Positions 8,654-18,285 are shown, counted from the first letter of the stretch. The stretch is 64,000 bases of DNA from Rhizobiaceae bacterium (GCA_023953905.1 JAMLJA010000012.1:62001-126000), one strand, 5' to 3'. Notes: generated by a model not told the origin, from the sequence alone. Translations and numbers: made by a program.

Positions 8654-10468
8654 CTATACGAACAGGTCGACCTTCTCGAACCTGGTGACATCCACAAGCC
8701 CAACATCCGAAATGCGCAGTTCGGGGATGACGACCAGCGCCAGCAGGGAATGCTGCATGTAGGCGTTGTTGAGATGGCACCCCACCCGGCGCATTGCTTC
8801 AGTCAATTTGCCAGCCTTTTCGGCAACGATCTCGGCACGCTCGTTCGACATCAAACCCGCGATCGGCATTTCGATGAGTGCCAATTCCTCGCCCTTCGAG
8901 AACAGCACGGCGCCACCACCCACCTCGCCCAGCCTTTTGACTGCCAGAGCCATATCCTGCTTGTTGGTTCCAACAACAATGATGTGATGCGAATCGTGCG
9001 CCACCGAGGTCGCGATGGCGCAATCCTGATTGTAGCCAAAGCCTGAGACAAACGCGTTGCTGACCATGCCGGTACCGCGATGCCGCTCGACCACCGCAAT
9101 CTGGCAAACATCGTTCTCGACATCCATCGAGACAAGACCGTCGACGACGGGTAGATCGGCTTGCATTGCCCGTGTCGGCGCCTGATTTTCGATGACGCCG
9201 ATCACCCGCGCCCGGACAGAATTCGCACCGACCGGCGCCTGGATATCGAAATCAGAAGCAGCCGGAACTTTTCCCAGACGCACTGTATTCCTTACGCTCT
9301 CCGGATAGGCATAGGGCGGGACGTCGATGGTCAGCTTGCCTGCCGAAGCCGATAGTGTGCCGCGCGCATACACATCGTCGATCGTCATCGATGGCAAATC
9401 CGAAACGATCAGGAAATCTGCCAGCCGGCCCGGAGAGATCGAGCCAATCTCCCTTTCCAGCTTGAAATGCTGCGCCGTGTTGAGGGTCGCCATCTGAATC
9501 GCCGTGATCAGCGTCAACCCCTGCGCGATCGCATGGCGGAGCACTCTGTCCATATGCCCCTCATGGACAAGCGTTCCGGAATGGCTGTCATCGGTGCACA
9601 GAATGAAGTTGCGCGGATCGACGCCGCTTTCCGTCACAGCCTTGATTTGACTCGCGACATCGTACCAGGCCGAGCCAAGCCGCAGCATAGCGCGCATGCC
9701 TTGCCGAACCCGAGCAATCGCATCCTCGGCCCGCGTGCCCTCGTGATCGTCTTCGGGGCCACCGGCAACATATCCGTGAAACATCCGGCCGAGATCGGGC
9801 GAAGCATAGTGACCGCCAACCGTCTTGCCGGCCTTCATCGTTTCCGCGATCTCGGCGACCATCTTGCCGTCATTGGCAGCCACGCCAGGGAAGTTCATTA
9901 CTTCCCCCAGACCGACAATGTTCGGCCAGGTCATCGCCTCGGCAACATCCCTCTCATCTAGCGTCGCGCCCGGATGCTCCAGCCCCGGCGCTGAAGGCAC
10001 GCAGGACGGCATCTGCACGTAGACGTTGATCGGCATGGCCATCGCTTCGTCATGCATGAGGCGTACGCCGGCCAAGCCAAGGACATTCGCGATCTCGTGC
10101 GGATCGATGAACATCGAGGTCGTGCCGTGTGGAATGACGGCCCGGCAGAACTCCGTCACAGTGACCATGCCGCTCTCGACATGCATATGTGCGTCGCACA
10201 AGCCTGGGACGAGATAGCGTCCGCCTGCGTCCACCACGTTGGTATCGGGTCCGATACAGTGACTGGCGTCGGGGCCGCAATAGGCGAAGCGCCCGCCTAC
10301 AACTGCAAGGTCGGTGCCGCTGATGACTTCACCCGAATAGACATTCACCCACCGCCCGTTCCGCACCACGAGGTCGGCGTATTGGCGGCCAGTTGCCACA
10401 TCGACAAGCAAGGGCGCCATATCGCTCCACGGCCTTGGCTTCGCGAATGCAGGAGTGAGTGTGTCCAT
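8654..10468 (-). CDS. ade: Adenine deaminase
   Basis: A 604-residue amidohydrolase-superfamily enzyme converting adenine to hypoxanthine and ammonia in purine salvage. The metal-binding CDAHMHVESGM motif, the HGTTSMFIDPHEIANV region, CTDDSHSGTL and the C-terminal adenine-deaminase domain with HDSHHI are all in order. Length is slightly above the usual 580-590 residues. GGGAGC lies upstream of the ATG at 10468. It converges with the BTLCP gene and stands alone. No purine riboswitch is visible upstream. Confidence 0.95.
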   Translation of the reverse strand: MDTLTPAFAKPRPWSDMAPLLVDVATGRQYADLVVRNGRWVNVYSGEVISGTDLAVVGGRFAYCGPDASHCIGPDTNVVDAGGRYLVPGLCDAHMHVESGMVTVTEFCRAVIPHGTTSMFIDPHEIANVLGLAGVRLMHDEAMAMPINVYVQMPSCVPSAPGLEHPGATLDERDVAEAMTWPNIVGLGEVMNFPGVAANDGKMVAEIAETMKAGKTVGGHYASPDLGRMFHGYVAGGPEDDHEGTRAEDAIARVRQGMRAMLRLGSAWYDVASQIKAVTESGVDPRNFILCTDDSHSGTLVHEGHMDRVLRHAIAQGLTLITAIQMATLNTAQHFKLEREIGSISPGRLADFLIVSDLPSMTIDDVYARGTLSASAGKLTIDVPPYAYPESVRNTVRLGKVPAASDFDIQAPVGANSVRARVIGVIENQAPTRAMQADLPVVDGLVSMDVENDVCQIAVVERHRGTGMVSNAFVSGFGYNQDCAIATSVAHDSHHIIVVGTNKQDMALAVKRLGEVGGGAVLFSKGEELALIEMPIAGLMSNERAEIVAEKAGKLTEAMRRVGCHLNNAYMQHSLLALVVIPELRISDVGLVDVTRFEKVDLFV

Positions 10469-10595
10469 ATTCTTAAAGCTCCCTTTCGCGTGAAACTGCC
10501 AACAAGCGAATGCCCTGACCAGCCTGCATCATGTCTTAAGACTGGTCCAGAAGGAGATACCGTGGGAGTGCAGGCCAGAGGCGGCCCGTTGGTGG

Positions 10596-10724
10596 CTACA
10601 GGCCAATCGCGCGCAGCATACTGGCCAGAAAGCGGATAAAGTGATCGAGATATCGCCCCTGATTATACAGACCATCCCATATGACGAAGAATGCGAGAGT
10701 GACGATCACGATGACATAGCGCAT
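10596..10724 (-). CDS. Small hydrophobic membrane protein, 42 aa
   Basis: A 42-codon frame with a purine-rich AAGGAAG ribosome-binding site about 10 bases upstream. It begins MRYVIVIVTLAFFVIWDGLY, a single membrane helix right at the N-terminus, followed by an aromatic and basic tail with NQGRYLDHFIRF and a second weakly hydrophobic stretch. The codon usage, with Gln, Tyr and Asp in the tail, looks like real coding sequence rather than chance. Too short for usual gene callers. Function unknown; it lies between ade and the diguanylate cyclase gene on the same strand. Confidence 0.6.
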   Translation of the reverse strand: MRYVIVIVTLAFFVIWDGLYNQGRYLDHFIRFLASMLRAIGL

Positions 10725-10858
10725 TGGATATCACTTCCTTGCAACGTGAGGCGGCCAAACCATCCCTATGCCCGACCAGTTTCCATATCATAGTTGTTAG
10801 CAGCCCGCATCGGCATCCACTATGCGCACGACATACGCATGACGAAACTTAACCGAAC

Positions 10859-11974
10859 CTAGGCTGCGATTGCAGGAACCACCCTGTTTCGACCGCTAGC
10901 CTTGGCTGAGTACAGCGCTTCGTCCGCGGCCTGAAGCGCGGCAAGGAACGAGTCGTCCACTCCTGCCATCACTGAAAACCCGATGCTCACCGTTACTGCG
11001 AGGGGCAACCCGCGAACTTCGGTTCTGGTGGCCTCGACGCCCGCCCGTATTCGATCGGCAATGAGTTGTGCATTGGTCAAATCACAACCCGGCAGCACAA
11101 GCGCGATCTCCTCGCCGCCATAGCGCGCTACAAGGTCCTGTGCTCTGGCACTTCGCGCAATCACCGACGCAACGCTACGGAGGATCTGGTCGCCCGCGAC
11201 GTGCCCGAACGTGTCATTGACACTTTTGAATCTGTCGATGTCGATCAGCATAACCACGCACGGTTTGCCCGCCCTGATTGCACTATCGGCACGGTCAGAT
11301 GCCTGCTGATCGAAAACATATCTGTTGGCGAGGCCAGTGAGCGCATCGATTTCAGCCTTCTTGGTCAGATCTTTCTCGAGCGCCACTTGAGAGTGATGCC
11401 TCTTCAGGATCTGCGCCGCGGCAATCACTCCGATGAAGTTGGCTAAAACAATGGGCGCCCCGATCTTCTGGAGAACCGCAATGGCAGTCGCCCAAGGCAG
11501 CAGGAATACGCTGAGTATGGAGACGTTCGAAGCAACCGCCAGCGTGACGATCTTTCTGGCGCTCATCTTCTCGCGCGGCACGAAATAGGCGAACCCCAAC
11601 CCAATCACCGTCGAGATCACAATTCCCACGGAGCCCGGAACGGCACCCGCACCGCCTTCAGAAAGCCTGTAGGCGATCGCTGACAGCGCGACCACGAATG
11701 CCGTGACCCAACCGCCATACGACGCTGCAAGCACCAGAAATACGTGCCTCAGATCAAATATAAGCCCAGGCGCAAGTTCGATCGGAAGCACCATTGAGCC
11801 GACCGTCCCTGCGGTAAACACGGCAGTGGTCGCTACAAGTCTGCACCTTCGTGAAGGACAGTGCCTGAGCGCTGACTCATGCAGCAGCGCCGCCACGGCA
11901 ATGATGCCGAGACCTTGCAGAAATCCGCTGAAAATTTGGCTGGTATCCAAGATGCAGTCCTTCCTTCTGGACAT
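10859..11974 (-). CDS. Membrane diguanylate cyclase (5TMR-type sensor plus GGDEF)
   Basis: A 371-residue protein making the second messenger c-di-GMP from two GTP. The first 190 residues are membrane-embedded, with about six hydrophobic segments; GLIFDLRHVFLVLAASYGGW followed by YRLSEGGAGAVPG resembles the 5TMR-LYT sensor domain. The GGDEF domain occupies roughly residues 210-371 with a GGEEI active site at 286, one of the accepted variants of GGDEF. An RxxD inhibitory site (RAQD) lies five residues before it, so product inhibition is expected. The membrane sensor's ligand is unknown. No EAL domain. Confidence 0.9.
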   Translation of the reverse strand: MSRRKDCILDTSQIFSGFLQGLGIIAVAALLHESALRHCPSRRCRLVATTAVFTAGTVGSMVLPIELAPGLIFDLRHVFLVLAASYGGWVTAFVVALSAIAYRLSEGGAGAVPGSVGIVISTVIGLGFAYFVPREKMSARKIVTLAVASNVSILSVFLLPWATAIAVLQKIGAPIVLANFIGVIAAAQILKRHHSQVALEKDLTKKAEIDALTGLANRYVFDQQASDRADSAIRAGKPCVVMLIDIDRFKSVNDTFGHVAGDQILRSVASVIARSARAQDLVARYGGEEIALVLPGCDLTNAQLIADRIRAGVEATRTEVRGLPLAVTVSIGFSVMAGVDDSFLAALQAADEALYSAKASGRNRVVPAIAA

Positions 11975-12255
11975 TACACCAGAGAACGCTTTTCAGAGGC
12001 GCTCAAGGGATACAACTCGCCGAATATGGTTGCGGAAATGCAAATGTCCTCCGCGGACCTCGGTTGCAATCGGCGCGCGACTAGGGCATGCGTCAGACGC
12101 GTTCGATGCATTGACGTGCACGCTCAATTGTCCGGGCTTTCCGTAACGGCACCTGACCAATCGCTTGCAGGAAGGCCACGGAAATTTGGTGCCCGTGATG
12201 CAAAGACGCAACGTGAAAAGGATGTGCTTGGGCTGCGCGCCTTCGGCAAATCCAA

Positions 12256-12340
12256 GCGGACGTGGCGAAACTGGTAGACGCAAGGGACTTAAAATCCCTC
12301 GGAGAAATCCTTACGGGTTCGAGCCCCGTCGTCCGCACCA
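12256..12340 (+). tRNA. tRNA-Leu (anticodon UAA)
   Basis: An 85-base class II tRNA with encoded CCA. The acceptor stem GCGGACG pairs with CGTCCGC, the D-loop has AAACTGGTAGACGC, the anticodon stem-loop AGGGA-CTTAAAA-TCCCT gives anticodon TAA, a long variable arm follows, and the T-arm is GGGTTCGAGCCCC. The 281 bases between it and the diguanylate cyclase gene contain no gene I can support. Confidence 0.96.
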
Positions 12341-12372
12341 AAGGCTGAAAAATGAGCCCGCTGCAACCTTAC

Positions 12373-12522
12373 CTACCAGAATTTCGATCCATACCGACCG
12401 AGCGCAACGGCCGCGATCACCAGAACCAGCGGAAATAACAGATCGAACGCCCAGGACAATGCCTTGTTCGGACTGCGCTTTTCCTCACGAACGTCGTAGT
12501 CGGTTCCGAGTTTTTTGGTCAT
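12373..12522 (-). CDS. Small membrane protein, 49 aa
   Basis: A 49-codon frame beginning MTKKLGTDYDVREEKRSPNK, a charged cytoplasmic head, then one clear membrane helix (WAFDLLFPLVLVIAAVALGR) and a short tail ending GSKFW. A weak GCGGGAAC ribosome-binding site precedes the ATG. The ordered head-helix-tail design and absence of rare codons support a real gene. Function unknown. It lies just beyond tRNA-Leu, on the opposite strand. Confidence 0.6.
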   Translation of the reverse strand: MTKKLGTDYDVREEKRSPNKALSWAFDLLFPLVLVIAAVALGRYGSKFW

Positions 12523-12638
12523 GCAGTTGTTCCCGCGAGACCTGGCGAATATGGCACGAACTCGTTAACCGCCGCCTTATGAGCGCACTCGCATTATCGC
12601 GCAGATAGCAAGTCTTCAGAAACGCCAAGCGGAGGCGG

Positions 12639-13223
12639 TCATCCCGCCTGTGTCAGTAGCGACAGTTTCAGATGTTGTATGAGCATAATCGTCTTGGCAT
12701 CGACGAGACGCCCGTCGAGGATCGCTGATATCGCCTCATCCAGCGTCATTTCCAGAACCTCGATATCCTCGCCCTCATCGGCATGGCCACCTCCCTCCGA
12801 AATGCGATCGGCGGGCGTATAGCTGCAAGTGAAGAAGGAAAGCCTTTCGGTCAGGCTGCCGGGGCTCATGAAAGGCGTGTAGAGGTGGACCACATCGTTG
12901 AGCCGATAGCCGAGCTCTTCCTCAGCTTCCCGCTTGATGGCCGTTTCCGGATCATCCTCGTCGAGCAGGCCCGCACACGCTTCGATCAGAGGTTCCAGAT
13001 GACCCACCGCATAGGCCGGAAAGCGGAACTGTCGCGTAAGCAGAACCATGCCTCGCGTCGCGTCGTAGGGCAGGATGACGGCGCCATCACCCCGATCATA
13101 GGTCTCCCGGCTCTGCGACTGCCATTCACCATTGCGGGCGCGATATTCGAACGCTGTCTTTTTCAGCGTACCCCAATCGTCCGAGAGGGTTTCGACGTTC
13201 AGAATCCTGATGCGATCTTGCAT
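12639..13223 (-). CDS. NUDIX hydrolase, NudK-like
   Basis: A 194-residue NUDIX pyrophosphohydrolase. The Nudix box runs AGLLDEDDPETAIKREAEEE-LGY, with the REAEEE catalytic core, and the family-typical HLEPLIEACAG precedes it. E. coli NudK, which cleaves GDP-mannose, has the same AGLL-D-PE arrangement and nearly the same length (191 aa). ADP-ribose is an alternative substrate. I took the ATG at 13223 (MQDRIRIL) over 13268, which adds 15 atypical residues. Confidence 0.85.
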   Translation of the reverse strand: MQDRIRILNVETLSDDWGTLKKTAFEYRARNGEWQSQSRETYDRGDGAVILPYDATRGMVLLTRQFRFPAYAVGHLEPLIEACAGLLDEDDPETAIKREAEEELGYRLNDVVHLYTPFMSPGSLTERLSFFTCSYTPADRISEGGGHADEGEDIEVLEMTLDEAISAILDGRLVDAKTIMLIQHLKLSLLTQAG

Positions 13224-13330
13224 GAAAACAACCTGCCGTTTTGCAGAAGCCGCAGACCTCATCGGCATTGGGGTGACCGCGATGGTTGAGGAACTTCAGG
13301 AGGAAAAATGATGGCGTCAGCGGATGATCT

Positions 13331-13873
13331 CTAACGCACCTGATCCAGCAGACGCTTGCATTCCAACAGGTCGAACAGCGCCTCCTGCAGCAATGCACGA
13401 TTGTCTCGTGAAAGCTTGCCCTGCCCCGGCGCTACCGGCCCGTCTTCCTCGCCCTTGCCGATCCCGAAGAAGCGGCGATTGGGTTTGGCCTTGGCTTCGC
13501 CCAGAAGAACTTCTTCGTCACCGCTTCTCGCCGGTGAAGCTGATGCGGACAATTCTGCTTCCGCGTGCTTCTTTTGTGCCAGCGCCTCGATAGCACTGAT
13601 GTCCCCATTGGCGACTGCGACCAGAAACTGATTGCCGTTGTCGCGCAGCATCTTCTGGACGCCCTTGATGGTATAGCCCTGATCATAGAGCATGTGGCGT
13701 ATGCCCTTGATCAGTTCCACGTCATGCGGGCGGTAATAGCGCCGGCCTCCGCCACGCTTCATCGGCTTTATCTGGGTGAAACGTGTTTCCCAGAAGCGCA
13801 AGACATGCTGCGGCAGGTCGAGATCTTCAGCCACTTCGCTGATGGTGCGGAACGCGTCGGGACTCTTATCCAT
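13331..13873 (-). CDS. MerR-family transcriptional regulator
   Basis: A 180-residue protein with an N-terminal MerR helix-turn-helix ([20 protein letters not shown], then the wing [16 protein letters not shown]) in residues 9-80. The rest is low-complexity and acidic, then a C-terminal helix ([20 protein letters not shown]), with no metal-binding cysteine cluster. This non-metal MerR type regularly sits next to ihfA in alphaproteobacteria, as here. Its targets are unknown. Confidence 0.92.
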   Translation of the reverse strand: MDKSPDAFRTISEVAEDLDLPQHVLRFWETRFTQIKPMKRGGGRRYYRPHDVELIKGIRHMLYDQGYTIKGVQKMLRDNGNQFLVAVANGDISAIEALAQKKHAEAELSASASPARSGDEEVLLGEAKAKPNRRFFGIGKGEEDGPVAPGQGKLSRDNRALLQEALFDLLECKRLLDQVR

Positions 13874-13984
13874 CCGGCAATCCTCGGGAGCGTGCTCGAA
13901 TCATGAGCTATTCATGACCCTTGCACCGATGCATTCAAGCAAAAACCGAGCGACAGCTCCAGAAAGGCAGGGACAGCCGGTCGG

Positions 13985-14302
13985 CTATTTGCTCTTCGTC
14001 TTGCTGTTGTGAGACTTCAGGATCCGTGACTTGAGCACGTTGGATGCCTTGAAGGTCATGACGCGACGAGGGAGGATCGGTACCTCCTCACCGGTTTTCG
14101 GATTGCGTCCGATCCGTTCGTTCTTGTCGCGAACCTGAAAAGTGGCAAATGAGGAAAGCTTGACCGTTTCACCACGAACGATCGCTTCGCAGATTTCATC
14201 TAGAACGGCCTCGACAAGCTGCGCCGATTCTGTCCGCGACAACCCTACCTTGCGGTAGACGGCCTCAGCCAGGTCGGCGCGAGTGAGCGTGCTTCCCCCC
14301 AT
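13985..14302 (-). CDS. ihfA: Integration host factor subunit alpha
   Basis: A 105-residue HU/IHF-family DNA-bending protein. The core [18 protein letters not shown], the beta-arm start [22 protein letters not shown] and the proline-tipped arm [17 protein letters not shown] are all present. It pairs with IhfB to bend DNA at promoters and recombination sites. The start is taken at 14302 ([13 protein letters not shown]); an ATG 12 bases earlier is possible. It lies downstream of plsX-fabH and upstream of merR, the usual order in this group. Confidence 0.95.
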   Translation of the reverse strand: MGGSTLTRADLAEAVYRKVGLSRTESAQLVEAVLDEICEAIVRGETVKLSSFATFQVRDKNERIGRNPKTGEEVPILPRRVMTFKASNVLKSRILKSHNSKTKSK

Positions 14303-14397
14303 CCGAACGTCCAACCATCCTTAAAGAAAATTCATCAATCCCGAATTCGACGGACGTTAGGAAATTGACCCGGCAAGGTCAAGGACCGATCCCAAAC

Positions 14398-15369
14398 TTA
14401 CCATCGCAGGAGCACGGCGCCCCAGGTAAAGCCGCCGCCCATCGCCTCCAGAAGCACCAGATCGCCTTTCTTGATCCGTCCGTCGGCGACGGCCACAGAG
14501 AGCGCCAGTGGCACCGAGGCAGCCGACGTATTGCCATGCTGATCGACCGTCACGACGACCTTCTCGTCGGCTATTCCGAGTTTACGCGCGGAAGCGTCGA
14601 TGATGCGCTTGTTTGCCTGATGCGGCACAAACCAATCGAGCTCATCCGCGGTGATCTTTGCCTCGCCGAATGTCGCCTCGATGACATCGGTGATCATGCC
14701 AACGGCATGCTTGAAGACCTCCCGGCCTTCCATGCGCAGATGTCCCACGGTTTGCGTGGTCGAAACGCCGCCGTCCACATACAGCTTTTCCTTGTGCGAG
14801 CCATCCGAGCGAAGGCTCGCCGCAAGCACGCCCCGGTCCGCGATCGTCCCGATGCCCTCCTGGGCCTCAAGCACGATCGCGCCCGCGCCATCGCCGAAAA
14901 GCACACAGGTGGAACGGTCTGACCAGTCGAGAATACGAGAGAAGGTCTCCGCGCCGATGACGAGCGCACGCTTCGCAAGCCCGCCACGAAGATAGGCGTC
15001 AGCCGTCGTGACGGCGAACACGAAACCGCTGCACACTGCCTGCATGTCGAAGGCGAAACCGTGGTGCATACCAAGTCGATTCTGGATTTCGACCGCGGTG
15101 GCGGGAAAGGTGTTGTTGGGCGTCGACGTCGCAAGCACGATCAGATCGATATCCGCCGGGGTCAGGCCCGCATGATCGAGCGCAGCCCGCGCGGCGGCCT
15201 CGCCAAGGGATGCTGTCGTCTCGTCATGGGACGCCAGGTAACGCTGCCGGATTCCGGTGCGTTGCACAATCCATTCGTCGGAGGTCTCGACTATGCCGGC
15301 CAGATCGGCATTTTTCACGAGCCGGCTCGGCAACGACGCGCCAACGCCGCGCACCACGGAACGTATCAT
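14398..15369 (-). CDS. fabH: Beta-ketoacyl-ACP synthase III
   Basis: A 323-residue condensing enzyme that starts type II fatty-acid synthesis by joining acetyl-CoA to malonyl-ACP. The catalytic triad is visible: Cys113 in AVCSGF, His in [10 protein letters not shown] and Asn in HGNTSAAS. Length is standard. It starts 9 bases after the plsX stop, so the two are almost certainly cotranscribed. Confidence 0.97.
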   Translation of the reverse strand: MIRSVVRGVGASLPSRLVKNADLAGIVETSDEWIVQRTGIRQRYLASHDETTASLGEAAARAALDHAGLTPADIDLIVLATSTPNNTFPATAVEIQNRLGMHHGFAFDMQAVCSGFVFAVTTADAYLRGGLAKRALVIGAETFSRILDWSDRSTCVLFGDGAGAIVLEAQEGIGTIADRGVLAASLRSDGSHKEKLYVDGGVSTTQTVGHLRMEGREVFKHAVGMITDVIEATFGEAKITADELDWFVPHQANKRIIDASARKLGIADEKVVVTVDQHGNTSAASVPLALSVAVADGRIKKGDLVLLEAMGGGFTWGAVLLRW

Positions 15370-15378
15370 TATCGACCC

Positions 15379-16452
15379 CTATTGCTCACTATCATCGGCG
15401 TGTTGCCGCATTCCAGACAATGTCTGCGGCAAACGCGCATGGAAGGTGTCCAGATCAGACCTGATACGCTCGAACAGTCTATTGCGTGCCATGTCGTGGC
15501 CAAGTTCGACAGCCGCAGCGAAGCTTTCCTGGTCGGCCCCACCATGACTCTTGACCACCAACCCGTTGAGACCGAGGAAGACACCGCCATTCGACTTGCG
15601 CACGTCCATCTTCTCCCGCAGCGCATCAAACGCGGGGCGTGCGAAAAGATAACCAAGGCGTGCACGCCATGTTCTGCGCATTGCTGAACGAAGGTAGCCA
15701 GCGATCTGCTTGGCCGTGCCCTCGGCGGTCTTCAGGGCTATGTTGCCCGCGAATCCCTCTGTGACGACCACATCCACCGTTCCCCGGCTTATATCGTCCC
15801 CTTCGACAAATCCGTGGTAGGCCATCGAAGGAAGGTCGGCCTCGCGCAGCATGCGCCCGGCCTCCTTGACCTCTTCCTGCCCCTTGATCTCCTCGACCCC
15901 GACGTTGAGAAGTCCAACCGTGGGCTTTTCGATCGAAAAGAGTGCTCGGGACATGGCGGCACCCAGAATGGCGAAATCGATTAGCTGATGGGAATCAGCG
16001 CCAATCGTCGCTCCCACGTCGAGAACGACGCTCTCTGAGCGCACATTTGGCCAGATCGCCGCGATCGCCGGCCGCTCGATATTTGCCATGGTTCGCAGGC
16101 AGAACTTCGACATCGCCATCAGCGCGCCGGTATTGCCTGCCGAAATGCATACACTTGCCTCGCCGGCCTTGACCGCATCGATCGCCTTCCACATGGACGA
16201 TTTGTAGCGTCCCTGCCTCAGCGCCTGGCTCGGCTTGTCCGACATCGAAACGGCGATCTCGCAAGGGATCAAGGTGCTGGCCGCAAAGACACGCGGGTGT
16301 TTTTCCAGCCAGGGCCTGACATCTGTCTCGATGCCATAGATCAGGAAACGCAAATCAGGCCGGCGCTCAAGCACGCGCTCCAGGGCCGGCACCGTCACGG
16401 AAGGTCCGTGGTCGCCTCCCATGGCGTCTATGGAAATGGTTATCACGCGCAA
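15379..16452 (-). CDS. plsX: Phosphate acyltransferase PlsX
   Basis: A 357-residue acyl-ACP:phosphate transacylase that makes acyl-phosphate for phospholipid synthesis. The family start [15 protein letters not shown], the [10 protein letters not shown] motif, [13 protein letters not shown] and [11 protein letters not shown] are conserved. It lies between a YceD/DUF177 gene and fabH. In many bacteria rpmF sits between yceD and plsX; here the 99-base gap is too small to hold it. Confidence 0.96.
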   Translation of the reverse strand: MRVITISIDAMGGDHGPSVTVPALERVLERRPDLRFLIYGIETDVRPWLEKHPRVFAASTLIPCEIAVSMSDKPSQALRQGRYKSSMWKAIDAVKAGEASVCISAGNTGALMAMSKFCLRTMANIERPAIAAIWPNVRSESVVLDVGATIGADSHQLIDFAILGAAMSRALFSIEKPTVGLLNVGVEEIKGQEEVKEAGRMLREADLPSMAYHGFVEGDDISRGTVDVVVTEGFAGNIALKTAEGTAKQIAGYLRSAMRRTWRARLGYLFARPAFDALREKMDVRKSNGGVFLGLNGLVVKSHGGADQESFAAAVELGHDMARNRLFERIRSDLDTFHARLPQTLSGMRQHADDSEQ

Positions 16453-16551
16453 TTCATCTCATATACGTCCCTTCCGGGACGGGAAGTGCCGCGAAAATAC
16501 TGCTTTCGGGGCCGGGCACAACGTCAAAATCGTCGAAAAACTGCAACCTCA

Positions 16552-17097
16552 TCAAGTTTTGCGGGTGAAGGCGATGAGCTTCTCGCGCAACTGGCCACCT
16601 TCATCCGTGGCAAACTCAGCCATATTGAGCGCCGCGTCTTCCTTGCGCGGATATGGGTCGATAGCAAGGCCGAAGAACTCCTCGGCCAACGCACCGACAT
16701 CTATCGTGTCCCCAGAAAACGGCTCCGGACTGTCGGGGCCTTCAGCATCCAGATGAATTTCGCCACCTTCCAGAAATCCCTCCCTGGCAAGTCGCGAGTC
16801 CTGGGGTAGGAACACCTGCGAAAACTCTTCCGAGATACGCGACGCCATCGGTTCCAGCGTCACCACGCATTCCTGCTCGATCTCTGCAAGCACGCGGCCC
16901 GCGACCTTGACGCCGTTTTTCTTCCAAGGCGCAACGATGAGCTTCGTCTCGAAGCTAAGAACCGAAACGACCCCATGGGCCTCGGCAAGCGCGAGGCGCT
17001 GAGCCTCGTCGGCCTCGATCGTCACCGTGAGGCCGTTTTTGGACAACCTTCCGACATGCACCGGAAACGAGACTGGACTTTTCACCGTAATCGTCAT
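16552..17097 (-). CDS. YceD/DUF177 family protein
   Basis: A 181-residue member of DUF177, the family of E. coli YceD, which in plants and bacteria is linked to 23S rRNA accumulation and large-subunit assembly. Visible marks are the E-Q-E-C-V-V-T-L-E-P core (residues about 75-85) and an acidic middle with DTIDVGALAEEFFGLAIDPYPR. Its first codons overlap the end of the upstream CBP3-type gene by 4 bases, indicating translational coupling. Confidence 0.9.
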   Translation of the reverse strand: MTITVKSPVSFPVHVGRLSKNGLTVTIEADEAQRLALAEAHGVVSVLSFETKLIVAPWKKNGVKVAGRVLAEIEQECVVTLEPMASRISEEFSQVFLPQDSRLAREGFLEGGEIHLDAEGPDSPEPFSGDTIDVGALAEEFFGLAIDPYPRKEDAALNMAEFATDEGGQLREKLIAFTRKT

Positions 17098-17690
17098 CGA
17101 TCCACCATCCTTCCCGCATCGGGGAACATGATCTCGCCGGCGAGAAGCGATTCGCTTCGCTGCTCGGCAAGCATTCGCACCGCTGCGAAGACATAGGCCG
17201 CCAGCGGCGCGCCTCCCTCCCAGTCGGTCACATCCGGTCTCACATTTCGCGTCAGCGCCTTTGCAAGCGCATCTTCGTCCGCGCGGTCCAGCGCATCACT
17301 GTATGAGTTGACGCGCCCATAAAACATCTTGGCAAGCTTTTTGACCCTTTTGGGAACGCCAGCATCGCCAATCCCGAGCTCGCGAAGCGAACTGTCCACA
17401 TCGGTGAAGAACTCGTCGGTCAAGGTCTGCGCAATCTCCGAAATCGGCGCGCTCTCGCCGCGCACCCGATGCAGAAACAGAAAGACGTGAAGTCCGACCA
17501 TCTCGAATCGGCCCAGCGGCGTATCAGGGACATCCCAACTCGCATAGATCGCGGTTTGCCGCGCGGCTGCCACGATTCGCTCGTACAGCACGTCGGAGAT
17601 AGCGCGGTTGCGTTTGGTTCCCGGGTCAAACCAGCGTTTAAAAATCAATATTGGGCTCCGCGAGGGGTTTGAAGCGGGGTTCGGTTGCAT
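17094..17690 (-). CDS. Ubiquinol-cytochrome c chaperone (CBP3 family)
   Basis: A 198-residue member of the CBP3/UQCC1 family, which helps assemble cytochrome b into respiratory complex III. The core YERIVAAARQTAIYASWDVPDTPLGRFEM region and the helix FLFLHRVRGE are typical. It is the first gene of the minus-strand group leading to yceD and plsX and diverges from the BamE-like gene. Alternative downstream starts are possible, since the first 12 residues are Pro/Ser-rich. Confidence 0.88.
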   Translation of the reverse strand: MQPNPASNPSRSPILIFKRWFDPGTKRNRAISDVLYERIVAAARQTAIYASWDVPDTPLGRFEMVGLHVFLFLHRVRGESAPISEIAQTLTDEFFTDVDSSLRELGIGDAGVPKRVKKLAKMFYGRVNSYSDALDRADEDALAKALTRNVRPDVTDWEGGAPLAAYVFAAVRMLAEQRSESLLAGEIMFPDAGRMVDR

Positions 17691-17754
17691 CGGCAGGGAA
17701 GCTGGTTTACCGGTTTTGCCGCTCCGTGCAAACTACAGACGGGGTGGAGCCATC

Positions 17755-18261
17755 ATGGAGTTGCTCTTGGATTCGCGGATTCTCAATTCCGGCTTGATGT
17801 GGGGTGCGGCTGTCCTGTCGTCAATTGCCGTTTCAGCCTGCACGCCGTCCACGCTCAATCTGAGCTCGAGCGAAACCTTGAATCAAGGCTACGTCATCGA
17901 CGAGCAGCAGCTCGAACTGGTCCCCGTAGGGTCGAGTCGCGAGCAGGTTATCCTCGCGCTCGGATCGCCATCAACGAAGGCGATTTTCGACAATGAGGTC
18001 TACTACTACATTTCGCAGACCCGAAAGCGCAGCATGGCGTTCCAGAAGCCGCATCTCGTGGATCAACGGGTACTCGCCGTTTATTTCGGGGAAGACGGCC
18101 GCGTCACGAATATTGCCAACTACGGCAAGAAAGACGGCAAGGTGTTCGACTTCATATCGAGGACAACGCCAACTTCTGGTAAGGACCAGACCTTCATCGG
18201 GCAGATCCTGGGCGGGGTTTCTGGCCTGCCAAGCCTCCCCGGCGGAAATGCGCCGCGCTGA
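17755..18261 (+). CDS. bamE: BamE/SmpA-OmlA-like outer-membrane lipoprotein
   Basis: A 168-residue lipoprotein: a hydrophobic leader ends in a lipobox AVSAC, with Cys29 as the lipidation site. The SmpA/OmlA fold follows, with the motif SSREQVILALGSPS and the strand NEVYYYISQTR. BamE is an accessory lipoprotein of the BAM outer-membrane assembly machine. The start at 17755 has a strong GGGGTGGAG ribosome-binding site; the longer upstream frame overlaps the divergent CBP3 gene. A bidirectional terminator separates it from the convergent hppA. Confidence 0.9.
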   Translation: MELLLDSRILNSGLMWGAAVLSSIAVSACTPSTLNLSSSETLNQGYVIDEQQLELVPVGSSREQVILALGSPSTKAIFDNEVYYYISQTRKRSMAFQKPHLVDQRVLAVYFGEDGRVTNIANYGKKDGKVFDFISRTTPTSGKDQTFIGQILGGVSGLPSLPGGNAPR

Positions 18262-18285
18262 CGCGGCGCTTAATCCATTCAAGAA

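Noticed and set aside
12093..12341. Minus-strand frame containing GLEPVRISPRDFKSLAS
   Set aside because: Antisense of tRNA-Leu, a well-known spurious protein.
13301..13334. AGGAGGAAAA followed by ATGATG on the plus strand
   Set aside because: The frame stops after 8 codons and faces the merR 3' end; likely chance.
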